This document shows, one piece after another, positions 9,914-21,653 of a stretch of 64,000 nt of DNA (the first letter of the stretch is position 1; each line of letters opens with the position of its first letter). The notes beneath the pieces were generated by a model that was not told the DNA's origin, did not search any database, and was given only the letters and a program-made list of their open reading frames with translations. Origin of the DNA: Adineta steineri (lineage: Eukaryota > Rotifera > Eurotatoria > Adinetida > Adinetidae). The translations under genes and the position numbers were made by a program. Location of the stretch: assembly GCA_905250115.1 (NCBI GenBank), contig CAJNOI010000009.1:196221-260220 (forward strand). Reading direction: 5' to 3'.

Positions 9914-12178
9914 ATGGTTAACAGTCGTTTCGTTGTAATTATTCTTGCTGCTTGCTTTTCATTTACTTTCTCAGCCATAATCGATCCTCAATCGAATGAC
10001 TACTCGAAAGTTCAAAGAAGATCATGGGAACAAGCTATTGCTATGGCTAAATCCTTCGTGGGACAATTATCATTAGAAGAAAAATGTAATATGACATCTG
10101 GTATTGGAGGTCCATGTGCAGGCAATGTTTTACCTATAACACGTCTTAATTTTAATGGTATGTGTTTCCAGGACTCCCCTAGCGGCGTTGGAGATGGAGT
10201 ATTACATTCAACTGCTTTTGCAGCTGGTATACAAACAGCTGCTACTTGGGATCGAGATATATTTTATAGACGTGGTGTAGCTATAGGTAAAGAATTTCAA
10301 GGTAAAGGAATTCATTTTGCTTTGGGTCCCATGATGAATATTGATCGAAATGCTCGACATGGTCGTAATTGGGAAGGTTTTGGTGCTGATCCATATCTTT
10401 CTGGAGAAAATTCATTCTATTACATTCAAGGTGTTCAAGATCAAGGTGTTGTTGCAACTGCTAAACATTATATATGTAATGAACAAGAAACAAATCGTTT
10501 TTATGGTTCACCATATGATAAAAAACGACTTGGTGCTAGTAATTCACAAGGTTATTCAGCTAATCTTGATGATAAAACAATACATGAAATATATCTTTGG
10601 CCATTTGCATCTAGTGTTGCTGCTGGTGTTGGTTCTGTTATGTGTTCATATAATCAAGTTAATGGTACACAAGCTTGTCAAAATGATAAAACATTAAATG
10701 GACTTTTAAAAGGTGAATTACAATTTCCAGGCAATGTTATGTCGGATTGGGGTGCAACAAAAACTGGTATCGAATCAGTTTTAGGTGGTTTAGATATTGA
10801 TATGCCTGGTGGTGATGGATTCATGGGTTCCGTGCTGGTGCAAGCTGTTAAAACTGGTGCAGTAACAGAAGATAGAATTAATGATATGATTGTTAGAGTT
10901 TTAGCACCTTATTATCTTCTTGGACAAGATCAAGGATTTCCAACATTAGATTTAGATCGAGATGCTATTGGAGATAATTATAAAATTAATCGATTAGTTG
11001 GTACTGCTGGTATTGTTTTACTTAAGAATACAAACAATGCTTTACCATTAAATGTTACTACTGATAATTACTATTATATTTATGGAGCAGCAGCTGGTCA
11101 ATCTGATGAAGGATATGGTGCAGGAAGTTCACCACAACATGGAGGTGCTTTATACCAAGGTGGAGGTTCAGGTTATGTTGAACCTACGTATGGTATTGAT
11201 CCTCTTACTGCACTTTTAATTAAAGGTAGAGATGCTCATCTTCAAATGCGATATGTTACTGATCAAAATGATTATCGTGCTATTAATGATACATTCAATG
11301 CACGTGGTTTTGGTAATGCTAAATGTCTTGTTTTTGTTAGTGCTTTCTCGTCAGAAGGATCTGATAGAAGTGATCTTTATGCTTTAAATAATGGAGATCA
11401 GCTCGTTCAAACAGTTGCTTCACACTGTCCTAAAACTATTGTCATTGTTAACAGTGTTTCACAATTAAACCTCGAAGCTTGGATTGATCTTCCCAATGTT
11501 GTTGGTGTAGTATGGAGTGGCATGCCTGGCTCCGAGTATGGTCCAGCTATTGTCGATGTTCTATTTGGTGATTATAATCCAGGCGGCAAGATGGTATTTA
11601 CTTTAGCTAAAAAAGATTCTGATTTTGGTACTGATATTAGTCAAACATACAATTCCAATTATACTGAAGGTGTCTTCTTAGATTATCGTCATTTCGATAA
11701 ATTCAATATCACAGCAAGATACTCTTTTGGGTTTGGCCTTTCATATACTACTTTCTCGTTTACACAACTTGATATTTCTAAAGCTGGAAAAGGTAAACAT
11801 ACTGCATCATCACAATATCGACAACATCGAATTAAATCGTATGCTAATGTCGCTGCTTCAAAAGTTTTTGAACCTGTTTATGAAATAACATTTACTATAA
11901 CTAATACTGGTAAAGTAGAGGGTTCAGAAGTACCTCAATTATACGTTGGATTTCCTGCTGAAGCCGAACAACCACCAAAAATATTACGAGGTTTCGAACG
12001 AGTATATTTAGCAGCAGGTGAATCAAAACAAGTAACATTAGTACTAACACAAAGAGATATATCATATTGGAATGTTATTAATCAAAAATGGGTAACTGCT
12101 CCTGGTACTTATAATGTTTGGATTTCAACATCTGCTAATAATGCTGACGTTAAACTTCAAAGTTCTTTTAATGTCTAA
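9914..12178 (+). CDS. Secreted GH3 beta-glucosidase, fungal type
   Basis: An intronless gene of 754 codons. The open frame extends upstream to a TTG, but ATG 9914 is preferred because it begins a good signal peptide (MVNSRFVVIILAACFSFTFSA). Glycoside hydrolase family 3 features follow: 'FQDSPSGV' (85-92), 'GPMMNIDRNARHGRNWEGFG' (substrate pocket), 'KHYICNEQE' with the K-H pair (184-185), and 'VMSDWGAT' whose Asp278 is the expected nucleophile. A GH3 C-terminal domain and a C-terminal fibronectin-III-like domain (VPQLYVGFP, ILRGFERVYL) complete it. Such enzymes release glucose from cello-oligosaccharides and other beta-glucosides outside the cell. The domain order and motifs resemble extracellular beta-glucosidases of filamentous fungi. 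One sampled 60-base line (10381-10440) is 35% G+C, similar to native genes, so an old, ameliorated transfer is likely. Confidence 0.88.
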   Translation: MVNSRFVVIILAACFSFTFSAIIDPQSNDYSKVQRRSWEQAIAMAKSFVGQLSLEEKCNMTSGIGGPCAGNVLPITRLNFNGMCFQDSPSGVGDGVLHSTAFAAGIQTAATWDRDIFYRRGVAIGKEFQGKGIHFALGPMMNIDRNARHGRNWEGFGADPYLSGENSFYYIQGVQDQGVVATAKHYICNEQETNRFYGSPYDKKRLGASNSQGYSANLDDKTIHEIYLWPFASSVAAGVGSVMCSYNQVNGTQACQNDKTLNGLLKGELQFPGNVMSDWGATKTGIESVLGGLDIDMPGGDGFMGSVLVQAVKTGAVTEDRINDMIVRVLAPYYLLGQDQGFPTLDLDRDAIGDNYKINRLVGTAGIVLLKNTNNALPLNVTTDNYYYIYGAAAGQSDEGYGAGSSPQHGGALYQGGGSGYVEPTYGIDPLTALLIKGRDAHLQMRYVTDQNDYRAINDTFNARGFGNAKCLVFVSAFSSEGSDRSDLYALNNGDQLVQTVASHCPKTIVIVNSVSQLNLEAWIDLPNVVGVVWSGMPGSEYGPAIVDVLFGDYNPGGKMVFTLAKKDSDFGTDISQTYNSNYTEGVFLDYRHFDKFNITARYSFGFGLSYTTFSFTQLDISKAGKGKHTASSQYRQHRIKSYANVAASKVFEPVYEITFTITNTGKVEGSEVPQLYVGFPAEAEQPPKILRGFERVYLAAGESKQVTLVLTQRDISYWNVINQKWVTAPGTYNVWISTSANNADVKLQSSFNV

Positions 12179-12377
12179 ATTAGTTATTAGAAAATAAATA
12201 ATCTTTCTTAAAACATTTGTTTTTATCACATACTTATGACATCAACTTGCGACATCTACTAAAAGATTCTTTTCTCTTTAATAAACTTTTGATATTTTGT
12301 AAAAACATCTTCTTTATAATGTTGAAATTTATTGAAAATATTTATAAATTTATATGAATTATGAATGGACCTCATCG

Positions 12378-12390
12378 GTTGTCTTGGAAC
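12378..12390 (+). promoter_or_regulatory. Possible degenerate X-box before POC1
   Basis: GTTGTCTTGGAAC lies 72 bp before the POC1 ATG. It fits the RFX-factor X-box consensus RYYNYY-N(1-3)-RRNRAC with one mismatch (T instead of R). RFX factors drive ciliary genes, so the place is sensible, but a 13-base match with a mismatch can occur by chance. Confidence 0.2.
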
Positions 12391-12461
12391 ATTTGTCGGA
12401 CATACAACTGATGTCCATTCTATGATGTCCATTTACCTATAGTGAACTCGTACAAGATATT

Positions 12462-14297
12462 ATGGTTAGATTATTAATCTACATGTAATTTTTGTAATTT
12501 TTTTTTCTTCTTAACTTTAGGAAGATCCAAAGTTAGAAAAACAATTCAAAAGTCATCGAAATACTGTTACATCTCTTAGTTTTGCACCGAATACAAAACA
12601 ACTCGGTATTTTGATTCATATTAGTTTTTATAAAAACTAAACGATTACAATCATTTTTATAGCATCGGGCGGTTTAGATTCATGTCTTTATCTTTGGCCA
12701 TTTAAATCTCAAGTTCGAGCTTATCGTTTTGTTGGTCATAATGTATGTAAAATAATGTATTATACTTAAACATAGTCTAGTATATATTATTTGTAGGATG
12801 CTGTTCATTCGGTATGTTTTTCTCCATCGGGTCATCTGATAGCATCCGGTTCAAAAGATAAAAAAGTTCGTTTATGGATTCCAAGTGTAAAAGGTGAATC
12901 AACTGTTTTCAAAGCTCATACCGCAGCTGTACGATGTGTTGATTTTTCCAATGATGGTCAAAGTTTATTAAGTTCATCTGAAGATAAAACTATTAAAATT
13001 TGGACTGTTCATCGACAAAAATTTCAATTTTCACTCAATCAACATTCGAATTGGGTTCGTTGTGCAAAATTCTCACCAGATGGAAGATTAATTATTAGCT
13101 GTAGTGATGATAAAACAGTTAAAATATGGGATCGAAATACAAATGAATGTATGCATACATTCTATGAACCACATGGATTTCTTAATGATATTGCTTTTCA
13201 TCCAAGTGGCACTTGTATTGGTGGAGGTTGTACAGATGCAAGTGTTAAAATTTGGGATATACGAACAAGAAAATTAATTCAACATTATGCAAGTAAGAAA
13301 AATGTTTTATTTAATATTTATAAATTACTTTTTTTTTCTTCTTAAGATCATGTTGCATCAGTAAATAGTGTTGCTTTTCATCCAAATGGAAATTTTCTTT
13401 TATCAGCATCTAGTGATGCAACTTTAAAAGTATTTGATTTACTTGATGACCATGTAAAGTATAAATCAATCGTCCTTCAAGTAAATAGAATATTAATTTA
13501 ACCAGAAAAACAATTCTTGTTTATATTAGGGACCTGCAATGAGTGTTGCTTTTTCAAAACAAGGAGATTATTTTGCATCAGGCGGTCAAGATCAACAAGT
13601 ATATATAAATATACATATGAAATAAATATATTTTTTTTCTAAAGGTACTTGTTTGGAAAACTAATTTCGATATTATTTCTTCACCTATCGAGTCGACTAC
13701 TAATAAATATGCAAATAGTAGTGATTATAGTACAAGATCACGTATTTCATCTGGGAATTTACAACAAAATAAAACACACATAGCAACATTACAGGAAAAA
13801 CCTCAATTAGAAACAAGCGATGAAAGACAAGCACGAAAAGTAATAATTCATCGTAATGTTTTTTAGTTACATTACAAAAAAATATCTAATATATTTAGAT
13901 TGATGTCTTTAGTGAAAAATCTATTATGCGTATGTTCAATGATGATGATCAATTGAAAATAACTAATATTGGACCAGCTTATGAAAATGGCATTGCTCGA
14001 GTAAGATAATTATTTTAATATTTTATAATAAATTGTTTTTTGTCTCGTTAGTCGAATAGTGCTTCAGCTGGTCTGATAAATTCAGCTAGAATGCCAAATC
14101 GAAATACTCGTTCAACATATGATATTGAACAGAATAATACTCAACAATCCTATCCACCTCAATTAGCTAATACACTTGATCATATTGTTCAACAATTGGA
14201 TATATTAACAAAAACAGTATCTATACTTGAAACAAGATTAACAATGACTGAAAGTAAAATACAAGAGATCAATAATGAAGAACATAATAGAAAATAA
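12462..14297 (+). CDS. POC1: POC1 centriolar WD40 protein
   Basis: Nine exons: 12462-12464 (only the ATG), 12521-12605, 12663-12742, 12797-13292, 13347-13480, 13530-13598, 13645-13839, 13899-14000 and 14052-14297. They total 1410 bases, or 469 residues. The N-terminus reads [20 protein letters not shown]. The WD40 repeats carry highly specific POC1 words: 'RAYRFVGH', '[20 protein letters not shown]', '[19 protein letters not shown]' and '[12 protein letters not shown]'. A low-complexity linker leads to a C-terminal coiled coil ([20 protein letters not shown]) that matches the conserved POC1 tail. POC1 binds centriole walls and is needed for centriole stability and basal-body function. The length is close to vertebrate POC1A/B. 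The three-base first exon is unusual, but the M-E-D-P start matches the family and the frame closes. Confidence 0.92.
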
Positions 14298-16652
14298 AAA
14301 CATTTTTTATTTGTCAGATTTTTCACTTTTTTTTTACCTGATGAATATTTCATTTTTTATAATATTTAGTTATTATTAATTACATGTGTTTTTTTTTCAA
14401 AAAATCTCAATAATGATGAAAATCAATAAAAATAAAATATATATCAATTACATATTTAAATAGCAAGCTGATCATATATCTCTTTACAAACATAAGTATT
14501 ATTAAGTACGTTGTACACAACAGTACAATTTCCTGTTCTATATCCATTACCACAGCTGGTATAAAGTGCATACTAATGATTAATTACATAGATTATCCCA
14601 CTGTGACATGCGATCTAGTAACTAAATGTCATGTTTTTATTCGTATTTGTTGTCGGACTTCTTTATAGCCATAATAGCTATTCTAAAAAAAATGAAGCTT
14701 AATAATATTATTGTAGTTGAATAAATGAGTATTTTAAATATGATGCGAAAAATCTTTATTGTTATTATGGTGTCATTCGTATCTGTAAAACAGTACATGT
14801 ATATCTTGATGATAAGAAATAGAAATTTTCTTATCTTTTAAAGATGTCAGAGTTAATACTCAAATCTTAGGTTGTAGATTGATTTATATTAATACATATC
14901 AACTTACTGACAGATGTAGACATGATTTTTCCACGATAAAATAATACTATTATTTTTACAAAACTATATTGATTTTAAGAAAAACAACATATAACAGATG
15001 TATATTGACAATCTTTAATTAGAAAACAATTGTATATGTTATTAAAGAATTTTTTTATGTATGGTAAGTAGTTTCTATTCTATATTGTTTATTTTCATAC
15101 TTTAATAAATTATCAATTTATGTGTAAACTTCTTTTTTTCCTCCGTCTCTCAAATAGCAATTATTTACAACATAAGTTTCAATTACAAGATGAAGCATCA
15201 TATTTCTTCATAACTGTTTTACAAGAACGATGTTATATAAACATCATTTGAGACTACAGAATCGTTTAGATTGAATAAGACTCAATCTTATAATAATTCA
15301 TTAATATTCAAAACAAAACAATAAATTTTAATGGATAATTCAATTGTTCTAAACACAATATCGTTCACGTTATATTGCATGTTGATATATTTAATGATCT
15401 CTCTAATATTCTAATAATTTGCTTTTTCACTAGGCAAACATGTATTTATTAATGACAAATGTAATTCAGATGAGAATACATTCTCGTGACTTAGTATACT
15501 AATATATAAACTGAAATAAAAAAATATATAAATCAATAAAGTCTACTAGTTTCTTTACATAAATGTCAAATTTATAATGTGACAAAAGGTAAATTATCAG
15601 TATGATGACATTCTTTACGATAAAAAAAATAATATTTTGATTAAATAATTAGATAGTTAGTAAAATATATTATTGATTCAATTAAGTCTTTATCATAAAC
15701 GTACATTAGTATGTTGATCATGATCTATTGCAAATCTTCAGATCGGCATATTAATAACGTATAATCAAATTTATCGAGCACTTCTTAATGAACTATTATG
15801 AAATATATTTTTTTCGCATTTATAACTAGTTCAACGAGTAATGGGACAAACTTTTATATAGGCACTCAATCATAATTTGACATACACTGCCACTCGATTC
15901 ACATAATGGAATGGGCGTATCCTTAAGAAAAAAAAATATACTTGAGAGTATATATATATATAGATATATAATTTTAAAATAATAAAACACGCAACTCAAC
16001 ATTTATATATAAAATATATTTCATGTTTCAATCTCGTTTATTTTCTTCTATTGAATATTACATATTTAACATTCCAAATATCTTTGATTAACATTGAAAT
16101 AGAAAAAAAGATATATTTCCAAAAACTTTCTTGTATCTTTCTCATACAAATTGTTTGTTTTATTTCGTCTCTTTGTGTATATGTCTTACTCAAAATCATT
16201 TCATCGCAGTCTGTTATCAATGTGCAAAAAAACAAAAAAAAGAAAAACAAAAGAAGCCAACGAACAGAAAAAATAGAGCCGTATGTTTCTTCTAAGACAT
16301 GAATATCCAAAGAGACACAGAGAGAGAAAAAAAAGAGAGAGAAGGCAACTGTCTGCCTAGCACGGCCAACAAACAAAGAAAAAAAAGTGACAACAACAGC
16401 AAAAAAAAAGAAGAAAGAGAGAGAGAGAAAGAGAGAGCGACGATCATGCACACGCACACACACACACATCAAAAAAATGGCACTCGAGACGAAGTGAGAG
16501 AAAAATGGTGGTTGAACAACGAACAAAAAATCCACAAAAATTCTCTCATTCAAGCCAGAAGATCGCGAAAAAAGGGAGAAAGGCAAAACAAACAAAAAGA
16601 TTCAGCTGTTCCATCCATAGATCTCAATAAATCTTAATTTCATCTTCGAGAC
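14298..16652. other. Convergent 3' intergenic region
   Basis: This lies between the 3' ends of POC1 (plus) and the RBMS-like gene (minus), so it should hold both 3' UTRs. No gene was recognised. The part next to the RBMS stop (16300-16640) is purine-rich and full of GA and CA runs. The open frames there are caused by these runs. Confidence 0.4.
16310..16470. repeat. GA and CA microsatellites
   Basis: Runs of GAGAGA and AAAGAGAG at 16317-16342 and 16411-16437, followed by an ACACACAC run at 16451-16467. They lie in the presumed 3' UTR of the RBMS-like gene. Confidence 0.7.
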
Positions 16653-19600
16653 TTATTGATCGTGTAGTTGTTGTTGTTGTGATTGTTGTTGAGCTTGCAT
16701 AAAAATTGTAGGATGTGAAGGATTAAGAACACAATATCCTCCAGCATGATGACCATTTGCTATTTGTAACTGTTGTAATTGTTGTGGTAACACAAATGCA
16801 GTACCAAGTTCATGTTGTAATGGCATATAGGAAGGATTTAGATGGTTAAAACCCGCTAATGATTGTCGTAATGGAGCTGGTTGTCCATACATTTGATGTG
16901 GAGCTGCCTGTTGTGCTTGAATTTGTTGTGGTGGGCCCGATCCCCATTGAGAATAGACAAGAGCTTGATGTGGATAAGATCCTTGTTGATCCATTGGTGA
17001 ATATATTGGAGGACCACCTTTCATTTCCTTTACAATAAAATAAATTTATGTTTTAATTAGATTCATTCATATTTTTTTCTTCCGAATACATACATCTAAA
17101 GTTGATTTATATATTTTTTTATTTTTACTAGCATCAGCAAATTTAACTTGTACTGGTTTATCAGTAAAACCTAATTGAATATAAAAACAAAATAATTATT
17201 TATTTTCTTATATAATTTACGAAGAAACTAACCTGGAAAAGTTTTATTATGGAATTGATCAATAATGTCTTGACATTGTTTTCTATCACTCATTCGTGCA
17301 AATCCAACACCACGTGATTGTTTTTGTTGATCACGTAAAATTCGTACACTAACAACACTTCCGTGTTTACTCAGTTCTATTCGTAAATCTTGTTCAGTCA
17401 TATTTGTATCCAAATTAGCAAAATATAAATTTGTTTCATCTTGTTCTTGCTGTTGTGATGACTAGATCAAAATAATAAAATCATTTGGTTAAAAGAAAAA
17501 GAATTATTATTATTGTTACTAAAAATACTTTAGCTAATTGTGCTGTATAGCCTTTTTTTTGTAATTCAGCTATTGCATTTTGGGCATCTTCATGGGATTC
17601 AAAATCAATAAAACCAAAACCTTTACATTTGTTCGTTTGTTTATCAATTATTGCTTTCATTGACTTAATTTTGCCACAACTAAGAAAAATATCAAATTTT
17701 TATTTATAGAAACCAAAAAAAAAGAAAGAAAAGAAAAGAATAATTCATATTATGGTGTTTATAAATACCCTTCAACAAGTGCAGCAAGATCTTTATCAGA
17801 ATAATCTGCTGGCAAATTTTTTATGTACAAATTTGTATCACTAAGAGCTTGATTATATGATGATATACCATTCGAATAGGGTGTTCTCTGTTGGTCATAT
17901 CCAGCAGCATGAGGTTGTGTTGGTGGTGCCTTCAAATAAATTAAAAAAAAATTGATCATATGTATGTATGTATATATGTATATATATCTAACAACTCTTC
18001 ACAATGTTTTATTCTTTCTAATAATTGATGTTATTTATTCTATATATACGAACCCCTCCTGTCAACAATTCATAACACACTTCAGTTGTCGTTGGTAATG
18101 GTATAAACTGTGTAGCCGTCGAACCGCCGGCATTCCAGTCCATTAATCCAAGCAAGACAACATCGCCTTCCATGTCAGATACGAGTGAAATAGTAATAAT
18201 AATAATAATGGTAATACCGGCAACAATAACAACTGTATATTTATAGTTAGATATCTATAGTCTATAGTAAAATTAATAGATCGCATCGAAGGTTATTATG
18301 AACGAGTGAAATATAGAGAGAGAAAAAAAAAGAAACATGTCTCGGTAGACCGTATATATCAGGCAAATGCACATTACCGGTGTATAGTTTTGACTGATTA
18401 TAGAGTAGGACGGCAAGAGCGAACATAGTAACGTTCTTTATTCGTTCGTTCGCCGTCCTGGTTCCGTTTTTTTTTTATAGAAAGAGTTATAGAATATTGA
18501 GAGAGGAGAAGAAGAGAACGCATAGCAGCCAAATGTAATCATAGTAAAAACTCATCAATATAATAAGCCCTTTTGCGCGAATGGCTCGACGCGAACACAG
18601 AGGGGAGAGAGAGGGAGAGGGAGAGAAAGAAAAAAAATGAATGAATAATAGCAAAGCGAATACTGTAGAAACGAGGCGAGGCCTAAATATTTGCTTTGCC
18701 AATGGGCGACAATCGACAACTGGAAAGAAGAGGAATGTACATATACAAGATGGATTCTATTACATACACATATACACACGCGTGTATGCGTTCGAGAAGG
18801 AGAGGGAGAGAGAGAGAGATTCATGACACATCCTTTCTACTTCTACATTATCTTTACTACTGATGTTAAAGAAAAAGAAAGAATAAACTTCTCCTCTTTT
18901 ATTCGGTCGTCAGACATGGAAATCATTCGATCAATCACTCAGACAGTTTCTCTACCATGAGATATACATATACATTTATATATATGTATATATATATGTA
19001 TATCTTTTACCAAGAAAAACATGACACAGAACTCACCCTAATATACTGACCCTATCATAACGATATCAAGCAAAAATTGAAGGAAAGAAGAAATAAGTAA
19101 ATCGAACGCTCACTGTCTTCATTTTTTTCTCCTTTGTATACATACTCGAACACCCGCTCATGATTTTTTATGCGTCTTCTTTTTAAACTGCGAAATAAAT
19201 GCTTATACAAACCTCAACTCGTTCTTCTCTCGTATTTACATATGAATCGAGTTCGCCCTATTGAAAATCGCTGAACGACGGGAGGAGAAAAAGAGAGGGC
19301 CGGAGGTGGCCTCCGAATTAATCATAATCGTTTATAGTCACAAGCGTCATTTTTCTTTTCCTACTTCTTTTCTTTAGTACCACTAACCAAATCATTTATG
19401 TTGTTACTATTGCTACATTCTTTTTTCTCTCTCTCCGTGTCTGTCTGATTGGAAATAGATGCATAGTCAGTTATAAACAAAAGAGTCTAATCAATTCGTA
19501 CTGAACAACTTCAAAGTTTCCTTCTTATTCTTCCATCTCATCGTTCTTAATTGGCGTCAAATATTTAATATATACAATTTCCTATGGGTATATAAAAACG

Positions 19601-21653
19601 ACGAGAGAGACAGAGACAGAGAAAGAGAAAGAGAAAGAAAGCAAGAACATCGATTTTCTTCTGACATTACATATAAAAAGAAGAAAAAAAAAAACCTAAT
19701 GATGACAGTTTGCGTGTACGGCTACGTCATAAGGCAGATATCAGGTTAATCGTTTTCGATGAAGTTACTACTATCGAATAATAGGATTTTAACACGCACA
19801 TACAATATTATCATTGATGAATGCATCAAGTAAACGAACAGTTCACTTATCAATAGAGTTTAACTGAAATATGATCTCTCTCTTTTTTCTATCTTACAAA
19901 CATATCATTGTAACTACTATGTCTATTTGCATGTGCAACTAAACCTGCTACATCTTTTTTTTATGAGATAAAGATGCACAAATATATACATACACAGTAG
20001 GAGTTCTTCCTTCTTTTCTTTACTCCCGTAATGAGACATTTACTGGGGGTGATTACTCGACTCAATTATTGTCTTTCAAGGTTACAAATGGATTGACCCA
20101 TTAATAACATAGAGAAAACAAATTTTTCGAGAGACTTAAAAATATATGAATCGAATACAGATGAGTATCTATATAAGAATAGAATAGAATAGAGAAAAAT
20201 AAATTTTTAACGATGCCATCATCAACAAAGTAATGATAGAGGCGCCTTCTCTAATCATCTTCTAATCGAACAATAACATTTCGAGAATGTCGGCAATCGA
20301 ACAAAGGATATAACAAGCGAATGAAAGCCAAAAAAAATGTTGATAAACGATCGATAGAATTAAGTACCATAACAATACTCGATCGTTCAATTATAAAAAT
20401 GCTTTTATAGAAGATTCAATTTATAAGAGCTAAAACAAAAAGAAACTCGAACATTTGACTACTTACAATATAACCACCATAAGCTTTGGGCGAACGACTA
20501 TTGATATTCGGTGCAAATTGTCTAGAATTGTCCATTGAATGTTGTGCTAATCGTAAATAAGCTTCGCGTTCAGCTGCTAATGCCATATTTGATGCTATTA
20601 TTGAATGTTGTTGTTGCACGTGATCAGTTGAATGGGGATCACTAAGTAAATGATGTAAAGGAGGCGTTTGTGATGGCTAAAATAAAACAATAATCATGTA
20701 TTTTTATTTCTTATTAGAAAATATTCTCTTCTATTTACAATCAATTATTCATATATATATATATTTTTTTTTCTTTTTTTGTTTTTATCATTTGACAATG
20801 TCTCGTGTAATAAATATATATATATATATATATATTTTTTTTTTCTTTTTCAGATAAAAAGAAATGTCTTTGCATATGATAAGATCAAACAAAAGCTTTT
20901 TTTTTTCGAGAAGAGATTGGAAGATTTCTTCGTTCTTTTTCTTTTTTTCTCGCAATAACACGTCATTATTTCTTTCATTCTCATCCATATATATATACAA
21001 ACATAAAGGTCACATATGGAAAAAACAATCTTATGAAATATGAATGATTCATCATTCTTTTTAAGATCTCACAAGTGGGAAAGTCGTTTTTCTTTCATAT
21101 GAAATAGATAATCAACATTATTCAGGAAAAAAAATAACTCGCCTATCAATGATTTGATTAATGATCGCTTCGTTTATACTCAGAGCAACTGACAGTTATC
21201 TACAAACATATTGTTCATTACAAACAGCTCCTTTCTGTTTCATAGAGAAATCATCTGCCAGGCATATAAATTCCCTGATCGCAAAAAAATACCATTTTTT
21301 TTCATTAGACAGTTATCCATCCACAGGATGTATAATTTTCTAATAATAGAACTGTGAATTAAGTATACCAAATAAAGCATTTAATTATCTCGGCATTTAT
21401 GCTACGATGAACAGTAGGTGGAGTTAAGATATCACCACGTTCAATAAACAATAAGTTTCTATTGATATCAATAGCATACAGAAAAAAAACGAAGAAGAAG
21501 TATTCATGCTTATTATATAAGTAATATTATTAAAAGTAAGAGCAAAGTAAACAAAATTTGAATTTTTGTTTTTTTTCTCTTGACACATGTCATTTAAAAT
21601 TGGCTTTTAAAATAAAAAGAAAAATTTACCTGGTGAACAACAATAGTTGACAT
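16653..21653 (-). CDS. RBMS / alan shepard-type RNA-binding protein
   Basis: Seven exons on the minus strand: 21653-21630, 20676-20467, 17929-17769, 17679-17529, 17461-17233, 17170-17094 and 17027-16653. They sum to 1227 bases, or 408 residues. RRM1 spans about 110-180 (RNP2 LYIKNL 112-117, RNP1 KGFGFIDF 151-158). RRM2 follows almost directly (NLYFANL; RNP1-like RGVGFARM). The close tandem pair, '[16 protein letters not shown]' and '[18 protein letters not shown]', are hallmarks of the RBMS1-3/shep family, which bind AU-rich single-stranded RNA. The C-terminal exon is Gln/Pro/His-rich ([11 protein letters not shown] end), as is usual. The first two introns are long (1.0 and 2.5 kb) and carry GA and TA microsatellites, for example TA at 20816-20834. 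An internal alternative first exon lies at 18173-18054. The paralogue cannot be specified. Confidence 0.88.
18054..18173 (-). CDS. Alternative first coding exon of RBMS-like gene
   Basis: A minus-strand ATG at 18173 opens exactly 40 codons ([17 protein letters not shown]...CYELLTGG) ending at a GT (GTTCGT, a weak donor). The phase joins cleanly to the acceptor before 17929 ([12 protein letters not shown]). It would replace the first two exons (78 residues) and give a 370-residue isoform with both RRMs. Surrounding sequence is intronic and low complexity, so a 40-codon clean frame stands out. Multiple promoters are known for fly shep and vertebrate RBMS genes. The DNA alone cannot show that it is used. 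Confidence 0.5.

Noticed and set aside
10341..10697. 118-codon plus-strand frame inside GH3
   Set aside because: Shifted frame of a convincing enzyme gene, with repetitive hydrophobic content.
16038..16637. Several 80-185-codon frames on both strands
   Set aside because: Created by GA, CT and CA runs in the presumed 3' UTR; no family pattern.
18487..18960. Overlapping frames on both strands
   Set aside because: Low-complexity GA/CT microsatellite DNA inside an intron.
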